DNA from: Caldifarciminota bacterium
GTDB taxonomy: Bacteria; SDB-A
Direction of reading: 5' to 3'
Assembly: GCA_016929715.1 (NCBI GenBank)
Contig: JAFGIG010000109.1
Span: 1-45,630 of the forward strand
Length of the DNA: 45,630 nucleotides
Shown piece by piece: positions 33,901-42,865 of this stretch. The position numbers and the translations under genes are program-made. The number at the start of each line of letters is the position of its first letter. Position 1 is the first letter of the stretch. A model generated the notes under the pieces. That model did not search any database. It was not told the DNA's origin and worked only from the letters and a program-made list of their open reading frames with translations.

Positions 33901-35580
33901 TCAGTCCCACATCGCATCGAGAGAATCGACATAAAACTTAATTTCCGCCGAAGTCGGGAATAAAATTATGGCTTTACGGAAGTAGTGTTTCGCCGAAAAC
34001 AAATCTCCTTTCGCGAGAGAGATTCTGGCAAGGTGATAATAGGGTTCATACCATTGCGGCGCTCTCTCTGCCGCCATTTTGAAGGCGTTTGCGGCACTGT
34101 CTGGGTCTCTCTCTGAAAGCCCTTCGAGAAAGGGATAATCAGACCTTGAGGGGTTGATTTCGGAGGCTTTCCGTGCGTAAAATGAAGCGGATTCAGGAGA
34201 GCCGAATCGGAGGTGAAAAGACGCCCTTTCGTAATATTTTCCCGCTATGCCCGATCTTGCCGAAAAAAAAGAGAAAAGAAGGCAAAAGGCCATCAGCAGA
34301 GAGGCGAATGTTTTGCCGAGGGGGATTTTAAAGCGTTTTGAATGAGCTCCCGCCAAAAAGAAAAAAACAAGTGAAATCCCTATATTGCTGAAATCCCAGT
34401 CTGCCAAAGAATGCAGAAACAGTGACGACAGGGAAAAAAACACAAGGGGATAGGAAAAAGATTCCAAGAGGATTGCAAAGACTGCAACGGCAAAAAAAAC
34501 AGAAGCCGGAATTCCGGCTGTTGAAGATATGTCGAGGATTATGTTGTGCGCGGAAGCCGGAAGGTCTGTCTGCTTTTCCGGCCTGTATCTTGAGTAATTT
34601 CTCTTGAATGTCCCGGGACCCGTTCCCGTGAGAGGATTGTCAAGGGTCATTTCAAAAGCGCCTTTTAAAGTCAGGAGTTTTGAATCAGAATCGGTGCTGA
34701 GCGTTGAAATTCTTTCAACGGCTTCTCTTGCCGGCATTTCTTTGTTGAATTTGTTGACCGAGTATGCAGATAAAAATCCCGTGAGAGCGAAGACAACTGT
34801 CAAGATGAGTTTCTTTCTGTCTTTTATGAGAAGATAAGCGCAAGAGGACAGAAAGGATAATGCCCATAGGGTTATTCCGAGCCTTGAAGACGTGAGATAA
34901 ATAGAAAACGAGATAAAAAACCATACTGTCAGGGCGAGAAATTTTATGGGAGAGAAAAATTTTTTCACCGACATAACCGTCAAAACAGGACCTGAAATCA
35001 TAATGAGATAAGCGGCGAATGAATTAGGGTATTGAAAAGTAGAAAAAAGTCTTCCCGCCAGAGCAGTTTGAGTCAGCGCGCCTAAGGCTCCGTCTGCGAG
35101 CATATGCTCTTTTATCGCCGGAAAAATCACGAAATACTGCCAAAGCGAATAGACAAGGACGCATGCGGCTGAAAAAAGAGAGGTCAGGAGTATTATCCTT
35201 TTATTTTCTCTTAAAATGAAACCGCAATAGAAGAAGATAAGCCAAGAAGCGAAATATGAGGTCTGGACTAAGGAAAGCTCTTTTTCTGGTGAAAAAACAG
35301 AAGATATTAATGAAAAAAGCACAAATGCCGTCAGAAAAATTGAAGCCGTCGGAATGTTGTCAATTTTCCTAAAGTATGAAATAATTAAAAAAAGCGCGGA
35401 CAGCAAAGCCGCGGCTATAAAAATTCCGCCGCTGAAAAGCGGTCTGTTCTTGGACACGAGAGGGGCGAGAAAAACAATGAAGAGGACGAAAAAAACAGAC
35501 GCAAGTCTGAGTTTTTCAAGAATAGGTTTATTAGAGAAATCTCCTGTCGAATAGAATATTTTTTTTAATCCGTTGAACAT
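33901..35580 (-). CDS. O-antigen ligase/polymerase-like protein with TPR tail
   Basis: 559 residues. About 11-12 hydrophobic helices with a central periplasmic loop containing 'LFSTFQYPNSFAAYLIM' and 'DNPLTGTGPGTFKRNY', the Wzy_C/RfaL motif region ('NP..G.G.G.F'), followed by 'HNIILDISSTAGI'. After the last helix (about 445), a soluble tail of about 110 residues has TPR-like repeats ('PQWYEPYYHLARISLAKGDL'). Presumed role: polymerising or ligating surface glycan in the inner membrane. Divergent from the iron-sulfur operon. Confidence 0.85.
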   Translation of the reverse strand: MFNGLKKIFYSTGDFSNKPILEKLRLASVFFVLFIVFLAPLVSKNRPLFSGGIFIAAALLSALFLIISYFRKIDNIPTASIFLTAFVLFSLISSVFSPEKELSLVQTSYFASWLIFFYCGFILRENKRIILLTSLFSAACVLVYSLWQYFVIFPAIKEHMLADGALGALTQTALAGRLFSTFQYPNSFAAYLIMISGPVLTVMSVKKFFSPIKFLALTVWFFISFSIYLTSSRLGITLWALSFLSSCAYLLIKDRKKLILTVVFALTGFLSAYSVNKFNKEMPAREAVERISTLSTDSDSKLLTLKGAFEMTLDNPLTGTGPGTFKRNYSRYRPEKQTDLPASAHNIILDISSTAGIPASVFFAVAVFAILLESFSYPLVFFSLSSLFLHSLADWDFSNIGISLVFFFLAGAHSKRFKIPLGKTFASLLMAFCLLFSFFSARSGIAGKYYERASFHLRFGSPESASFYARKASEINPSRSDYPFLEGLSERDPDSAANAFKMAAERAPQWYEPYYHLARISLAKGDLFSAKHYFRKAIILFPTSAEIKFYVDSLDAMWD

Positions 35581-35590
35581 TTTCAGCGGG

Positions 35591-35619
35591 ATTATACATC
35601 GCCGGTGACCAATTGTAAA
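35591..35619 (-). promoter_or_regulatory. Strong promoter giving a near-leaderless mRNA
   Basis: On the minus strand, TTTACA, 17-bp spacer and a perfect TATAAT end 10 bp before the ATG at 35580. Transcription would start about 3-5 nt before the start codon, leaving no room for a ribosome site, so this mRNA is either leaderless or uses another promoter. Confidence 0.5.
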
Positions 35620-35633
35620 ATAATGGAGGTCAG

Positions 35634-36128
35634 ATGATATCCGAATCGAAAGAGTTGAAAGACGAATTGTTCCGCAGAAAGCTCAGAAGATACGGTGCTG
35701 AAAAAGGTTCGATAATTCCTCTTCTTCAGGCGGCGCAGGAAATTTATTCCTATGTTTCTGAAGAAGCGGTTTCCATGATTTCCGAATCCACTAAAATACC
35801 TCAAAGCAGTATTTTCGGCGTCGCCACTTTCTACAAGCAATTCAGATTAAAACCTGTGGGAAAACACATAATAAAAGTCTGTCAAGGGACTGCTTGCCAC
35901 GTCAACGGATCAAAGGAAATAATGAAAGCCGTAGAAGATCATCTTTCAGTGAAAGAAGACGAAAATACAAAAGACGGAATGTTCACTCTTCTGTCTGTTG
36001 CGTGTCTCGGCTGCTGCAGCCTGTCGCCGGCAGTTATGATAGATGACGAAACTTACGGAAAATTGACTCCCGACGCGATACGCGAAATCCTCGATTCTTA
36101 CAGAAAAACCGAAGGAGAAGAAAAATGA
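35634..36128 (+). CDS. nuoE: NuoE/HydC-like [2Fe-2S] subunit
   Basis: Thioredoxin-fold iron-sulfur subunit of 164 residues that docks on the NuoF-like subunit. The helical N-terminus (GSIIPLLQAAQEIYSYVSEEA) and 'IFGVATFYKQFRLKPVGKHIIKVCQGTACHVNG' are standard. The four Cys ligands lie in CQGTAC and CLGCC. GGAGG sits 5 nt before the ATG. First of three coupled genes; its stop overlaps the next start (ATGA). Confidence 0.93.
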   Translation: MISESKELKDELFRRKLRRYGAEKGSIIPLLQAAQEIYSYVSEEAVSMISESTKIPQSSIFGVATFYKQFRLKPVGKHIIKVCQGTACHVNGSKEIMKAVEDHLSVKEDENTKDGMFTLLSVACLGCCSLSPAVMIDDETYGKLTPDAIREILDSYRKTEGEEK

Positions 36129-37897
36129 AGACTCTTCTTGTCGGAATGGGAACATGCGGAATTTCCGCCGGAGCTGAAAAAGTCTGGAATGAACTCATCA
36201 GACTCATCGACGAAGGCGATCTGCACGACAAAGTAAAGCTCGAAAAAACAGGCTGTATAGGAATGTGTTACCGCGAACCGCTCGTTGAATTGAGGAAAGA
36301 AGACGGCACGAAGACTATCTTCGGCGAGATCAATCCGGAAAAAGCTGCGAGAATAATTGAGGAAGCTGTTCTGAAAGAAAATGATTTAGACGATCTCGTG
36401 GTTTACGATTTCAAATCCGGTGGAGATGCAAGCCTTTTTTCAAAACAAATGCGCGTGGTCCTCAGAAATTGCGGAATAATAAACCCTGAAAACATAGACG
36501 ATTACATTGACAGGGACGGTTATACAGCTTTAGAGAGGGTGATTTTCGATTACACTCCCGAGGAAGTCATTGAAGAGATTACCGCAAGCGGATTGAGAGG
36601 AAGAGGGGGAGGAGGATTTCCAACAGGGAAAAAATGGCTTTTCACGAAAATGAGCCCGGGAGACAAAAAATACGTAATCTGCAACGCCGATGAAGGCGAC
36701 CCCGGAGCTTTCATGGACAGAAGCGTTTTGGAAAGCGATCCACACTCTGTCATCGAAGGAATGCTGATATGCGCCTATGCCGTCGGGGCTCAGGAAGGTT
36801 ATATATACGTCAGAGCCGAATACCCTAAAGCGATAGAAAGGCTTAAGATAGCCATAAATTCCGCTACAGAGAGAGGTTTTCTCGGAGACGGCATATTGAA
36901 GAGTCATTTTAAGTTTTCCCTGAAGATAAAAGAAGGCGCCGGAGCTTTCGTCTGCGGAGAGGAGACGGCTCTGATCGCTTCTATAGAAGGCAAAAGAGGC
37001 ATGCCGAGAGTCAGGCCGCCGTTTCCTGCGGTAAGCGGTTTGTGGGGAAAGCCCACTAACATCAACAATGTTGAGACTTTTGCTAATATTCCGTGGATAA
37101 TAATTAACGGAGCGGAAAAATTTGCCTCGGTCGGAACGGAGAAAAGCAAGGGAAGCAAGGTTTTCGCTCTCGCCGGAAAAATAAACAGAAGCGGCTTGAT
37201 AGAGGTCCCCATGGGACTGACGATCAACGAAGTCGTCCACGATATAGCCGGCGGTTTGAAAAACGGAAAAAAACTCAAGGCGGTTCAGATGGGAGGTCCT
37301 TCGGGAGGCTGTATTCCCGCGCATATGTGCGATATCCCAATAGACTATGAGGAGATAACCAAAACGGGAGCCATCATGGGTTCCGGAGGGCTCATAGTCA
37401 TGGACGAGGACACATGTATGGTCGACGTGGCGAGGTTCTTTCTCAGTTTCACTCAGAAAGAATCCTGCGGAAAATGCACTTTCTGCAGGATAGGGACGAA
37501 GAAAATGCTCGAAATTCTAACAAGAATAACTCAGGGAGAGGGCAGGGAAGAAGACATCCCGAAACTCTATGAACTCGCGGAGAAAATTAAATCCGCGTCT
37601 CTTTGCGGACTGGGGCAGACCGCTCCCAATCCTGTATTGACGACATTGAAGTATTTTCTCGAAGAATACGAAGCGCACATAATAGACAAAAAATGTCCGG
37701 CAAAAGTCTGCACTGCTCTCGTCAAATTTGTAATCGATCCGGAGAAATGTGTGGGCTGCACTCTATGCGCGAAAAAATGTCCGGTCGAAGCCATATCCGG
37801 AGCGCCCAAAAAAGTTCATTATATAGATTTAGATAAATGCATTTCCTGCGGAACATGTATGGAAGTGTGCCCGAAAGAAGCTGTTTACAAGGAATAG
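36125..37897 (+). CDS. nuoF: NuoF/HydB-like NADH-binding flavoprotein subunit
   Basis: 590 residues. An N-terminal thioredoxin-like [2Fe-2S] domain (about 1-85, MGTCGISAGAE and TGCIGMCYREP), then the FMN/NADH domain with GLRGRGGGGFPTGKKW, CNADEGDPGAFMDRSVLESDPH and GAGAFVCGEETALIASIEG, an SLBB domain, the N3 [4Fe-4S] motif ESCGKCTFCRIGT with SLCGLGQ, and a C-terminal two-[4Fe-4S] ferredoxin (CVGCTLCAKKCP, CISCGTCMEVCP). The extra ferredoxin domains are typical of HydB/bifurcating enzymes and absent from respiratory complex I NuoF. In HydB-type complexes the FMN site is where bifurcation is thought to occur. Confidence 0.93.
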   Translation: MKTLLVGMGTCGISAGAEKVWNELIRLIDEGDLHDKVKLEKTGCIGMCYREPLVELRKEDGTKTIFGEINPEKAARIIEEAVLKENDLDDLVVYDFKSGGDASLFSKQMRVVLRNCGIINPENIDDYIDRDGYTALERVIFDYTPEEVIEEITASGLRGRGGGGFPTGKKWLFTKMSPGDKKYVICNADEGDPGAFMDRSVLESDPHSVIEGMLICAYAVGAQEGYIYVRAEYPKAIERLKIAINSATERGFLGDGILKSHFKFSLKIKEGAGAFVCGEETALIASIEGKRGMPRVRPPFPAVSGLWGKPTNINNVETFANIPWIIINGAEKFASVGTEKSKGSKVFALAGKINRSGLIEVPMGLTINEVVHDIAGGLKNGKKLKAVQMGGPSGGCIPAHMCDIPIDYEEITKTGAIMGSGGLIVMDEDTCMVDVARFFLSFTQKESCGKCTFCRIGTKKMLEILTRITQGEGREEDIPKLYELAEKIKSASLCGLGQTAPNPVLTTLKYFLEEYEAHIIDKKCPAKVCTALVKFVIDPEKCVGCTLCAKKCPVEAISGAPKKVHYIDLDKCISCGTCMEVCPKEAVYKE

Positions 37898-37906
37898 GAG
37901 ATATAG

Positions 37907-40900
37907 ATGGCAACAGTCAGTTTAACTATAGACGGAAAACAGGTGAAAGCCCTGCCGGGCAGCACTATTCTTGATGTCGTAAGAAAATACAAAATAGCCG
38001 ATATCCCTACTCTTTGCCACGATCCGGAGCTTCCTCCTTACGGGTCATGCTTTCTCTGCGTGGTGGAAGTTCAGGGCATGAACAGGCTTGTTCCTTCGTG
38101 TTCGACTCCCGTCGCCGAAGGCATGGTGGTCAGCACTTGCAACGATAGAATATTTCAAACCAGAAAGATGGCTCTCGAACTTCTTCTGTCGAATCACTAT
38201 GCTGACTGTGTGGCTCCATGCACGGAAGGGTGCCCCGCTAACGTCGATGTTCAGACCTACATTGCCTTGATATCCGCCAATGAATATTCTGAAGCAGTAA
38301 AAGTAATCAGGGAAAAGAATCCGCTTCCGGTGGTCTGCGGGAGAATATGCGTCAGAAAATGCGAACTTAACTGCAGGCGTAAAGAAGTGGATAATGAACC
38401 CGTAGGCATCAATTATCTAAAAAGATATGCTTCGGATTACGAAAGAGAACACCACGAAAAAGAAAAGACAAAATCCAGAAAAGGAAAGAAAGTGGCTGTT
38501 ATCGGCGGCGGGCCGGCGGGACTGACCGCGTCGTATTATCTGGCAAAGGAAGGATACGAAGTGACCATCTTCGAGATGATGGAAAAACTCGGAGGCATGC
38601 TCAGATACGGAATCCCTGAATACAGGCTTCCTAAAAAAGTTCTCGATCAGGAAATTGGGTTTATCCTCGACCTCGGGGTCGAGACGAAGACCGGAATCCG
38701 TTACGGAAAAGACGTTACTAAGGAAGATCTCGAAAAGGAAGGTTTTTCAGCCGTGTTTTTCGGCGTCGGGGCGTGGTCGAGCCAAAACATGGGAATAGAG
38801 GGCGAAGACAAGATAGAAGGCGTGATTCCTGGAATAGACTATTTAAGAGAGCATCAGATAAAAGGAGAGAGCAGACTCAGAGGAAAAGTGATTGTCGTTG
38901 GCGGAGGCAACACAGCCATAGATGCAGCGAGAACCGCGGCGAGAGAGAAAGAAGTAAAAAAGGTGACCCTTCTCTATAGGCGGACGAGAAATGAGATGCC
39001 CGCCGATCCGCTCGAAGTTCACGGTGCCGAAGAGGAAGGTGTTGAACTGTTGTTTCTGACGGCTCCGGTTGGTTTTGTAACGGGGAAAGACAGAGTTCTC
39101 AAAAGCTTAAAATGCCAGAAAATGGAGTTGGGCGCCCCAGATTCTTCCGGAAGACGGAGACCGGTTCCGGTAAAGGACAGCGAATTCGAGATACCCTGCG
39201 ATTATCTGATTTCGGCTATAGGGCAAAAACCGGATTTATCAGGGATCGAACTCGAAAAGACAAAATGGAATACTATAGCAGTTGACGCCGGCACACTGTG
39301 CGCGGGAGAGCCGTCTTTTTACGCCGGCGGCGACGCGGTTCTAGGACCCTCTGTGGTTATAGATGCAATTGCTCAGGGGCAAAAAGCCGCAAAATCCATA
39401 GATGAATATCTAACCAAGGGGAAAGCCGAAAGCGCTAAGATAAAATTCATATCGAAAAGAGATGTTTTTGGCAACGCTCCGGAAGGTTATTACAGGGATG
39501 TATCTCCTTACAAAAGAAGCAAAATGACCGAAGAAGACCCGCGGGAGAGAATTAAAGACGAAAGGGAAGTCGAAACCGGGATTCTTAAAGAGGACGTTCC
39601 CAAAGAGACTTCAAGGTGTCTTGAATGCGGATGCGTGGTTCAGGATGCCTGTTATCTTCGTGATTACGCGACTGAATATGACGCCGACCCGAGCAGATTT
39701 CTCGGTGAGACGAGAATTACTCCCATAGACAGAAGACATCCTTTCATAGTTCTTGATCAGAATAAGTGTATTCTCTGCGGAAGATGCGTGAGAACCTGCG
39801 ACGAAATCGTTGGCAAGGCTGTCTACGGTTTCATTGACAGAGGTTTCGGAACACAGGTCTGCCCCATACCCGGAAATGGTTTGAGAGGCACGGACTGCAT
39901 AGACTGCGGAAACTGTATTGATGTGTGCCCGACGGGAGCCATTGCGAATGTTTCTTCAGCGGAAAAACCGATCCCGAGGGTAATTGGAAAAACTAAATCC
40001 GTTTGTTCTTATTGTTCCGTTGGATGTCATCTCTTTTTTGAAAAGCATCCCGGCGGGGACTGGAAGATAGGCTCGGACAGAAACGGCGGAATAGACGGCC
40101 CCGGAAAAGGACTTCTTTGCTTCAGGGGTAGGTTTGCTCATGAATACGTTAAACACCCGTCGAGAGCTTTAAAACCGATGGTAAGAAAAAACGGCAAACT
40201 TATTGAGACAGACTGGCAGACAGCTCTTGATGCGGCATGTTCAGGCCTGAAACAAAAAACCGAGGGCAGAACAGCCGTGTTTTATTCGCAAAAAGCGAGC
40301 ATAGAAGAGATGCTGGTCATCGAAAAAATATCCGAAACTCTCAAAGACACAATCTGCGCTAGTCTTTCGGCAGTTTATTCGGCAGGAAGCGGACTGCTCG
40401 GAGATTTGCCTGAAAACTATAGAAACTCTTCAGCCGATTTTTCGGATCTCGACAGAGCCGACATCATAATCGCCTTCGGGGACACGGAAAAAGAGAATCC
40501 TGTCGCGGCGATGAGAATAAACAAAAGGAAATCCGAAGGCGCTTCGCTTTTTCTTTTGGACCCTGACGAAAGAGGAACACTCTGTAAGAAAGCTGATGTA
40601 TCTTTTTTTTCGGAAGGGAAAGACGACGGATATGTTTTCGCGGCTCTTTTGAACTCGCTTTTGTCAAAAGGAGCTTTCAGATGGGATATTGTTGAAAATC
40701 TAACTTCGGATTTCAGCGCGTTAGAGGAATCACTAAAAAAATGGAATCTGAGAAACGTCGAAGAAGCCACGGGAACGAAAAGAAGAAAAATTCGAAAATT
40801 AGTCGACGCCCTCTCGGATCCTGACAAAAAAACGGTCTTTGTCATGAATGCCGATTCATACTCAAATTCAAGCACATTGCGGCTTGTCTGTTCTTATCTG

Positions 40901-41539
40901 CTTTTGACGGGAAAACTTTTCGGGAGGGGGAGCGGATTGCTGCTTCTCGGAGATCATTCAAACAGCGCCGCTTACAGGCTTTCTGAAAAGAACAGGAAAC
41001 CGGCGGAAGATATTAGAGAAGCTCTGGAAAAAGGAGAAATAAAAAGATCTCTGATTTTCAGGGAAGATCCGTTATCATGCGAAAGCCTGAAAAAGTTTTT
41101 TGAAAAGAACGAGTTTATCGTCGTATCTGATTTCACCCTCACAGAAACAGCTAAGAGAGCAGATGTGTTTTTGCCGTCATCGGCTCATTTTGAGTCGGTT
41201 TCGTCTTTTGTAAACGCTGCAGGGGAAGTTTTCATTTCCGGCAGGATATTGCCACCGGCGGCAGAAATGGACAGCAAGAGTTTTCTGACATCCATTCTCG
41301 GTAAGTGCGGTGCGGATACAGCAGAGCTGGAAAAAGACCTGACCGGAGAAGCCCTCACGAGGCTTTCCCCCAAGAGCGCGACCGGACAAAAGAAAGAGAT
41401 AAAAGAAGCCTTATCAGAAACCGGTTTCATATTTCCGCTCAAGGCGTTTACTCCATGCGATGGGAAGAAAAAGAAACACGAAAACGTCGACAGCCTGAGC
41501 AGATGGGTTGAGATGTTCAGGGAAGAAAAGTATAAATAA
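37907..41539 (+). CDS. StnC-like fusion: NuoG front end, NfnB/GltD flavoprotein, degenerate Mo-type domain
   Basis: 1210 residues. Domains in order: plant-type [2Fe-2S] (C37, C48, C51, C65); GltD/NfnB-type Cys cluster region (C101-C156) and FAD/NAD(P)H oxidoreductase with VAVIGGGPAGLTASYYLAKEG and VIVVGGGNTAIDAARTA (to about 515); a CLECGC segment; two [4Fe-4S] motifs (CILCGRCVRTCD, CIDCGNCIDVCP); a NuoG/FdhA-type [4Fe-4S] (CSYCSVGCHLFFE); and a molybdopterin-oxidoreductase-like domain. The last has no Cys or Sec in the position used by formate dehydrogenases and stops without the usual C-terminal cofactor domain, so it is probably structural. No H-cluster is present. With NuoE/NuoF partners, this matches the Stn-type NADH/NADPH/ferredoxin transhydrogenase plan. 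AGGAG lies about 9 nt upstream of the ATG. Confidence 0.85.
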   Translation: MATVSLTIDGKQVKALPGSTILDVVRKYKIADIPTLCHDPELPPYGSCFLCVVEVQGMNRLVPSCSTPVAEGMVVSTCNDRIFQTRKMALELLLSNHYADCVAPCTEGCPANVDVQTYIALISANEYSEAVKVIREKNPLPVVCGRICVRKCELNCRRKEVDNEPVGINYLKRYASDYEREHHEKEKTKSRKGKKVAVIGGGPAGLTASYYLAKEGYEVTIFEMMEKLGGMLRYGIPEYRLPKKVLDQEIGFILDLGVETKTGIRYGKDVTKEDLEKEGFSAVFFGVGAWSSQNMGIEGEDKIEGVIPGIDYLREHQIKGESRLRGKVIVVGGGNTAIDAARTAAREKEVKKVTLLYRRTRNEMPADPLEVHGAEEEGVELLFLTAPVGFVTGKDRVLKSLKCQKMELGAPDSSGRRRPVPVKDSEFEIPCDYLISAIGQKPDLSGIELEKTKWNTIAVDAGTLCAGEPSFYAGGDAVLGPSVVIDAIAQGQKAAKSIDEYLTKGKAESAKIKFISKRDVFGNAPEGYYRDVSPYKRSKMTEEDPRERIKDEREVETGILKEDVPKETSRCLECGCVVQDACYLRDYATEYDADPSRFLGETRITPIDRRHPFIVLDQNKCILCGRCVRTCDEIVGKAVYGFIDRGFGTQVCPIPGNGLRGTDCIDCGNCIDVCPTGAIANVSSAEKPIPRVIGKTKSVCSYCSVGCHLFFEKHPGGDWKIGSDRNGGIDGPGKGLLCFRGRFAHEYVKHPSRALKPMVRKNGKLIETDWQTALDAACSGLKQKTEGRTAVFYSQKASIEEMLVIEKISETLKDTICASLSAVYSAGSGLLGDLPENYRNSSADFSDLDRADIIIAFGDTEKENPVAAMRINKRKSEGASLFLLDPDERGTLCKKADVSFFSEGKDDGYVFAALLNSLLSKGAFRWDIVENLTSDFSALEESLKKWNLRNVEEATGTKRRKIRKLVDALSDPDKKTVFVMNADSYSNSSTLRLVCSYLLLTGKLFGRGSGLLLLGDHSNSAAYRLSEKNRKPAEDIREALEKGEIKRSLIFREDPLSCESLKKFFEKNEFIVVSDFTLTETAKRADVFLPSSAHFESVSSFVNAAGEVFISGRILPPAAEMDSKSFLTSILGKCGADTAELEKDLTGEALTRLSPKSATGQKKEIKEALSETGFIFPLKAFTPCDGKKKKHENVDSLSRWVEMFREEKYK

Positions 41540-41552
41540 TTACTGTCTGACC

Positions 41553-41582
41553 TTGTAAATGTAAACAACTATGTGGTATAAA
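41553..41582 (+). promoter_or_regulatory. Candidate promoter for the TPR gene
   Basis: TTGTAA, 18-bp spacer, TATAAA in the 61-bp gap after the transhydrogenase operon, 18 bp before the ATG at 41601. Confidence 0.4.
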
Positions 41583-41600
41583 TAACTTAAAGGTTTGAAA

Positions 41601-42553
41601 ATGAATCAAAATAAAGAGGAATTAGCCAAGTTTCTGAATTCGATGAGAGCCGACCCTTATGATTCTTCAGCATGGCACAGTTTAGGTGAATACCTTGTAA
41701 AAAAAAAAGAATACAGCTCGCTAAAATCGCTTTTTACAAATCATTGCTCCTGGACCCGGATTCACAATCTTTTTCTCAAATCAGAATTTACGGACTACCG
41801 GAAGACAAACTATTTGTCAGGAATTCAGCCCCTGAGGATTTGATTTCTCACTTCTTGAGAAAGGCGGAAGTATTGGAAGAAGACAAAGATAAGAAAAAAA
41901 AAGCGCAAGGCGCGGATCAAAAAAAATGGAAAGATCTGCCTCTTCCTCCCCCTCCCCCTGATTTTTTAGAAAAATATCAAGACAACGAAGAACTCAAGCC
42001 TGTTCTTGAATTTGAAAAAGAATCGAAGGAAGAGAATCTCGATGAGATACTAAAAGATTTCGAAACTGATTTCACTGCTCAGAATGAAGATGTTATAGAG
42101 AAAGAACCCGAGAGCATAAAACTTGAAGAACTGGAAATTTTCGAAAAGACTTCATTAACCAGCGGAGACAGCAAAACAAAAGAGGGAATTGATGTCCTCG
42201 TCAGAACACTCAAAGCCGGCAAAGAGAGAGCGGATATAGATTCTTCAGGATGTGAAAGCGTAGTCAAATCAGTTTTTGACAGAAAAATAGCTCTCTATGT
42301 TCTGATTGAGAAAGGCCAGAAGTTTTACGAGACGGGAGATAAAAAATTCGCAAACTCGGTGAGAATAGTTCTGGAAAATCTTGAACCTGCTGTGGGTAAG
42401 GAATTATCCTGGAACGCCGAGTTCGAAGAGGAATCGTTTATAGGGCATGCCGAAGAAAATTTTTCAGTGTCCCTGGTCTGCGACAGAAAAAAAACAGGAG
42501 TAGCCAAAATAGAAATCGGAAAAATAATCAGCGCAGTAAGGGAAAATATATGA
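41601..42553 (+). CDS. TPR protein split by a -1 frame change in an A10 run
   Basis: Frame 0 runs from ATG 41601 to a stop at 41841-41843. A second frame, open to the stop at 42551-42553, carries the rest. Joining them with a -1 step in the ten-A run at 41699-41708 gives a 317-residue protein in which one TPR aligns end to end with the 32-position consensus (AWHSLGEYLVKKK from frame 0, RIQLAKIAFYKSLLLDPDS from frame -1). Without the shift neither piece contains a whole repeat. A Pro-rich linker (PLPPPPP) and a long acidic region follow. It could be programmed ribosomal or RNA-polymerase slippage on A-AAA-AAG, a one-base deletion, or a homopolymer sequencing error. Coupled by ATGA to the next gene. 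Confidence 0.7.
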
Positions 42554-42855
42554 ACGCCAAAGAAACAGTAAGGCAGATGCCGGGGGTAAAAAAATTCTTT
42601 TATTTTCATGCTGAAATAAAGCCCGAGGAAATAGAAAATGAGCTTGAAAAGGAAGAAACACTGAAAAAGATTTTGCTCGGGACAATACCTTTCATTGAAA
42701 GCGATAGAGAACAGCCCGTTCACTATTTTTCTCTTTCTTCAGGCAACGATGTGATTATAGTCGTCAAAAACTCTGGAAATATCGGAGCCGTAACTGCCGA
42801 TGAAAACGCCAATATCGGTTTGCTCAAGGTCATGATGAACAGAGTTTTTTCCTAA
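42550..42855 (+). CDS. Small protein, possibly roadblock/LC7-like
   Basis: 101 residues, no signal peptide. The second half (GNDVIIVVKNSGNIGAVTADENANIGLLKVMMNRV) shows the strand-strand-helix pattern and small-residue turn of roadblock/LC7 regulators of small GTPases, but conservation cannot be checked here. The start overlaps the TPR gene stop by 4 bp, tying the two together. Confidence 0.55.
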   Translation: MNAKETVRQMPGVKKFFYFHAEIKPEEIENELEKEETLKKILLGTIPFIESDREQPVHYFSLSSGNDVIIVVKNSGNIGAVTADENANIGLLKVMMNRVFS

Positions 42856-42865
42856 AGGAGGAAAA

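Noticed and set aside
36530-37324. Long minus-strand open frame (264 codons)
   Set aside because: It is antisense to the NuoF-like gene, whose motifs are unmistakable, and its translation has no recognisable domain.
37907-41539. [FeFe]-hydrogenase or active formate dehydrogenase large subunit
   Set aside because: There are no H-cluster motifs, and the molybdopterin-type domain lacks the Cys/Sec and the C-terminal cofactor-binding domain.
41744-42553. The downstream frame as an independent gene from a TTG at 41744
   Set aside because: It begins in the middle of a TPR, has no ribosome site, and the repeat is completed by the upstream frame through the A10 run.
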